Origin: Humidesulfovibrio sp.
GTDB lineage: Bacteria > Desulfobacterota > Desulfovibrionia > Desulfovibrionales > Desulfovibrionaceae
Length of the DNA stretch: 64,000 nucleotides
NCBI RefSeq assembly: GCF_031082295.1
Contig: NZ_JAVHLD010000008.1
Span: 50,053 to 114,052 of the forward strand
Direction: 5' to 3'
Shown here: in pieces, positions 61,293 through 64,000 of the stretch
How the letters are laid out: the number at the start of each line of letters is the position of its first letter
Numbering within the stretch: position 1 is the stretch's first letter
The notes under the pieces: generated by a model
Told to the model about the DNA's origin: nothing
The model's input: only the letters and a program-made list of their open reading frames with translations
The model's database searches: none
Translations under genes and position numbers: made by a program

Positions 61293-63821
61293 CTAGGCGC
61301 CCTCTCCGCCCTGGCTGGCCTTGAGGGCGCGCTCCATGCACTGGACAAGATCGGCCTGGCGCACAGGCTTGGACAAGATTTCGAACACGCCAAGGCCCGC
61401 TGCGGCCTCCCGCGCGGCGGTGTCGCTGAACCCCGTCCACACGATCACCGGCAATCCTGGCCGCAGCGCCCGCACCCCGCCCACAAAATCCGTGCCGGAA
61501 AGGCCCGGCATGATCTGATCCGTCAGGACGAGGTCGAAGGTGTCGGGGTTCGCGGCAAAAATGGTCAGAGCCTCCTCGCCGCTGCCCGCGGTGGTGACCT
61601 CGTACCCAAGTCCGGTCAAGGCCTCGCGCCAGACCGAAAGCAGCGAAGCCTCATCGTCCACCAGCAGGACGCTCGCCTGTCCACCGCCCATGGCCACGGA
61701 CTGGGGGGGCGCAAGCTCCACCGCAGTCCGCGCGCGCGGCAGCAGCACGCGCATGGTGGTGCCCAGCCCTGGCACGCTCTCCACGCCGATCAACCCGCCG
61801 AGCTTGTGCACGATGCCATGCACCACAGCCAGGCCCATGCCCGAGCCTTCGCCCGGGCGCTTGGTGGTGAAGAATGGATCGAAGATGCGCTCCACAATGG
61901 CCGCCGGGATGCCTGGTCCGGTGTCGCGCACGCGCAGACGCACATAGGTTCCCGGCTCCAGGGTCGAGAGGTCCGGCGCCCGGTCCACGCCCAGGTACAG
62001 CTCGTCCACGGCGACCTCCAGGATGCCGCCGGTGTCGCCCATGGCTTGCACGGCGTTGGTGCACAGGTTGAGCACCACCTGGTGCACAAGGGACGGGTCG
62101 CCCAGCACCATGTCCGACGCGCTGTCAAAGCGGCGGCGCACACTGATGCCCTGCGGCATGGTCACCAGCAGGTGCTGGAGCACCTCCTTCACGAGCGGCG
62201 TCAGGCGCAGGGGCACGGGGGTGCCCTCGCCCTGGCGGCTGAAGGTCAGGATCTGGGCGATGAGTTCCTTGGCGCGTGTCCCGGCGCGCAGGATCTCCTC
62301 CACGCGGCGCTCCTGGGGGCCGCCGCTCAACGCCACCTCAAGCATCTCCGCGTAGCCCAGCATGACGCCAAGGATGTTGTTGAAGTCGTGTGCGATGCCC
62401 CCGGCCAAGGTGCCCAGGGCCTCCAGGCGGCGCGACTGCTCAAGCTGGCGCTCCAGCTCCTTCCAGCGAGATATGTCGTGGGCCACCACGATGGTGCCGA
62501 CGCGTCCGGCGTCGTGCTTGTGAAAGGGCGACACGGCCACCAGGAAATGCCCGCCCCAGCGGGGGATCGTCAGCTCCTCGGAGGAGCAGAACGCGCAGTT
62601 GGCCAGGGCCAGAATGCGCTCGGTGACATGGTTGTCACCGGCCTCCTCGGCCACCTCCACCAGAAACTTGCCCACCAGGCTGCGCGGATGCACGCCCAGG
62701 CGGCTGCCCAGAGCCATGTTGAGCCGCCGCACGCGCATCTCCCCATCCAGGATGAGGATGGGGTCAGGCACTGAGTCGAAAGTGCTCTCCCATTCCTGCT
62801 TGGCCTGAATCACTGCCTGCTCCACCAGCAGGCGCTGGCTCATGTCCACGCCGATGCGCCAGGCCTTCCAGCCCGGCAGCGGATACTGGCGGGAGATGTC
62901 GGACCAGGCGATGATGCGCTCGCTCCCGTCCTTGCAGCTCAGGCGGCTTTCCAGGTCGCGGTGGTCCTGGCCCCGGCCGCGCAGGCTGCGCCGGAAGGCT
63001 TCGTCCGGGAAGAGCCGCTCCGGGGTCGCACGGTCATGCAGCACCTCAAGGGCGCTGTAGCCCGAGACCCGCTCGCACTCGCGGTTCCAGAACACAATCT
63101 CGCCGTGGGCGTCGAAGGCCACGACGAGCACCGGCATGTTCTCCACCATGCCCCGCAGCGCCTGGGCTCCGGCCAGGAGGGTCGCCTCGGCGCGCTCCCT
63201 GCCCACTCGGCCTCCCAGGAGATCGGCCAGCACCCGCAAGAGCGCCATGTCCTCCAGGGTCCAGCGGCGCGAGACGGCAGCGTCGACGCGCACGAAGCCC
63301 AGCCAGGCCCCGTCGTGTCGCATGGGCAGAAGCGCGGTGGACGTGGGGCCGTCCTGCTCCAGAAAAGGCCTTTCGGATGCGGGAAAATCGTCGCTCGTGC
63401 CGTGCAGGGCGTTGCCCTTGAACAGGTCCTGGGCCAACCGGCCAAGGCCGAGGGTGGCGTAGCCGACCTGCTGCCCCAGGGGGGGATATGCCAGAGGCGG
63501 GGTGCCGTTGCCCTGGGCCTCCGCAAGGAGGCTCAAGGCCAGACCGCGCTCAGGGTCGTCGTGGTTCAGAAAGACCGCCGCGCGGGTCAGCCCGCCCTTG
63601 CGGACCAGGGCTCCGAGCGCCCGAGCCAGACTGCCGCCGTTGCGCTTGGCCCCGTGCAGCATGTCAGAACAGGCCGCCAGACCCCGCGCCAGGCGCAAGG
63701 AAACATCGCCGCCGCGGCCATTTGTGGCGCGAGGCGCGGAAGTGCCGGGGCTGGTTCGTTGAGACGGCTTCGGCATTGGGCTCGACTTTCCGGGCTCGAA
63801 TTGGTGGTCCAAAAACAGCAT
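61293..63821 (-). CDS. Soluble hybrid histidine kinase (GAF-PAS-PAS-HK-REC)
   Basis: An 842-residue cytoplasmic sensor kinase. A GAF-like domain spans about 50-210, PAS domains about 215-325 and 345-455, HisKA with phosphoacceptor His478 (GGIAHDFNNILGVMLG), the ATPase domain to about 700, and a C-terminal receiver with Asp in LVLTDQIMPG near 768. CFCSS-like Cys near 408-412 (NCAFCSSEE) sit in the second PAS domain and might sense redox. No output partner is adjacent. I chose ATG 63821; AGGAG lies 11 nt upstream. The frame is open to 63869. Confidence 0.88.
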   Translation of the reverse strand: MLFLDHQFEPGKSSPMPKPSQRTSPGTSAPRATNGRGGDVSLRLARGLAACSDMLHGAKRNGGSLARALGALVRKGGLTRAAVFLNHDDPERGLALSLLAEAQGNGTPPLAYPPLGQQVGYATLGLGRLAQDLFKGNALHGTSDDFPASERPFLEQDGPTSTALLPMRHDGAWLGFVRVDAAVSRRWTLEDMALLRVLADLLGGRVGRERAEATLLAGAQALRGMVENMPVLVVAFDAHGEIVFWNRECERVSGYSALEVLHDRATPERLFPDEAFRRSLRGRGQDHRDLESRLSCKDGSERIIAWSDISRQYPLPGWKAWRIGVDMSQRLLVEQAVIQAKQEWESTFDSVPDPILILDGEMRVRRLNMALGSRLGVHPRSLVGKFLVEVAEEAGDNHVTERILALANCAFCSSEELTIPRWGGHFLVAVSPFHKHDAGRVGTIVVAHDISRWKELERQLEQSRRLEALGTLAGGIAHDFNNILGVMLGYAEMLEVALSGGPQERRVEEILRAGTRAKELIAQILTFSRQGEGTPVPLRLTPLVKEVLQHLLVTMPQGISVRRRFDSASDMVLGDPSLVHQVVLNLCTNAVQAMGDTGGILEVAVDELYLGVDRAPDLSTLEPGTYVRLRVRDTGPGIPAAIVERIFDPFFTTKRPGEGSGMGLAVVHGIVHKLGGLIGVESVPGLGTTMRVLLPRARTAVELAPPQSVAMGGGQASVLLVDDEASLLSVWREALTGLGYEVTTAGSGEEALTIFAANPDTFDLVLTDQIMPGLSGTDFVGGVRALRPGLPVIVWTGFSDTAAREAAAGLGVFEILSKPVRQADLVQCMERALKASQGGEGA

Positions 63822-63971
63822 CCGTTCAGGATCTCCTTTTGTATAGCATAGCCAAAGCCTTGGCGACAAGACTCGCGGCGTCGCTCAATACATCCATTGA
63901 ACGACGCCTACTTAACACTGCCTGCTCTGATCAGGGCTGGCCGCGCGGAGCCTGGGCGAAAGAAATAGCTG
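63822..63971. other. Promoter-proximal intergenic spacer
   Basis: A 150-bp spacer between the hybrid kinase start and the stop of the last gene. It is low in G+C near 63830-63900, as expected for a promoter, but no clear boxes stand out. Confidence 0.3.
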
Positions 63972-64000
63972 CTATTTGCCGCGTCCGCCGCCGCCACCGC
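63972..64000 (-). CDS. C-terminal end of a Gly-rich protein (partial)
   Basis: On the minus strand the last codons before TAG (63972-63974) read GGGGGRGK. A Gly-Arg tail like this is typical of small RRM RNA-binding proteins of bacteria. Only nine codons are visible, so the assignment is a guess. Confidence 0.35.

Noticed and set aside
1..64000. CRISPR array, insertion sequence, prophage, tRNA or rRNA
   Set aside because: No regularly spaced repeats, transposase or integrase motifs, cloverleaf or rRNA-like sequence were noticed on reading both strands.

Overview
The window is high-GC, gene-dense bacterial DNA. It looks like a sulfate-reducing deltaproteobacterium of the Desulfovibrio type (Desulfovibrionales). 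The reasons are a cytoplasmic molybdopterin/Fe-S sulfur-type oxidoreductase beside TauE/SafE permeases, many sigma-54 activators and hybrid kinases, an Aquifex-type aconitase, and larE-larB-larC genes. This placement is inferred from gene content; no rRNA or tRNA is present to confirm it.

Layout. 1-4000: the 3' end of a GH5 glycosidase, an SbmA/YddA-type ABC protein with a decayed nucleotide-binding domain, and a scar where a signalling-gene remnant abuts a multiply broken MFS transporter gene. 4000-8240: a molybdopterin oxidoreductase divergent from a four-cluster ferredoxin subunit and a TauE/SafE permease; the two divergent genes carry the same 11-mer about 40 nt before their starts. 8260-10000: a small membrane protein and dinB. 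10040-19500: a sulfur-permease/signalling island. It has a sigma-54 activator without sensor domain, palindromes and a candidate sigma-54 promoter, a second TauE/SafE permease with a DUF1634-like partner, a second activator-like protein that has a PAS domain but lacks GAFTGA and HTH, a NifX-like protein, a Cache kinase, two single-domain receivers, an orphan ChpT-like phosphotransfer candidate, a small repeat protein and a receiver-kinase hybrid. 19570-28420: a 1264-residue hybrid kinase and a branched-chain amino acid ABC operon (livG, binding protein, livH, livM, livF). 28600-34490: a chorismate-mutase-like/EPSP-synthase-like fusion, a small coiled protein, aconitase and PpiD.

34750-43250: a chemoreceptor, a frameshifted methyltransferase gene, a kinase-lipoprotein-regulator operon of the GlrK-QseG-GlrR type and a membrane metallophosphoesterase. 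43400-45720: a small orphan gene, REP-like hairpins and a BenE permease. 45720-52800: a DUF4197 protein, a six-EF-hand protein, a UXX-star glutaredoxin-like protein, exonuclease III, an SGNH-like protein, a 29-residue membrane miniprotein resembling the first helix of NuoJ, a BaiN-type flavoprotein and a MATE pump. 52850-55900: larE-larB-larC for nickel-pincer nucleotide synthesis, with LarC lacking its C-terminal half. 56060-61270: mprF, an acvB/virJ-like hydrolase and an acyltransferase, likely a lipid-modification operon. 61290-64000: another hybrid kinase and the last codons of a Gly-rich protein.

The most unusual features are the possible split sigma-54 activator pair with its candidate phosphorelay (10-19.5 kb), the NuoJ-like miniprotein, the half-length LarC, and the EPSP-synthase-fold fusion with altered active-site motifs. 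I saw no CRISPR array, insertion sequence, rRNA or tRNA.
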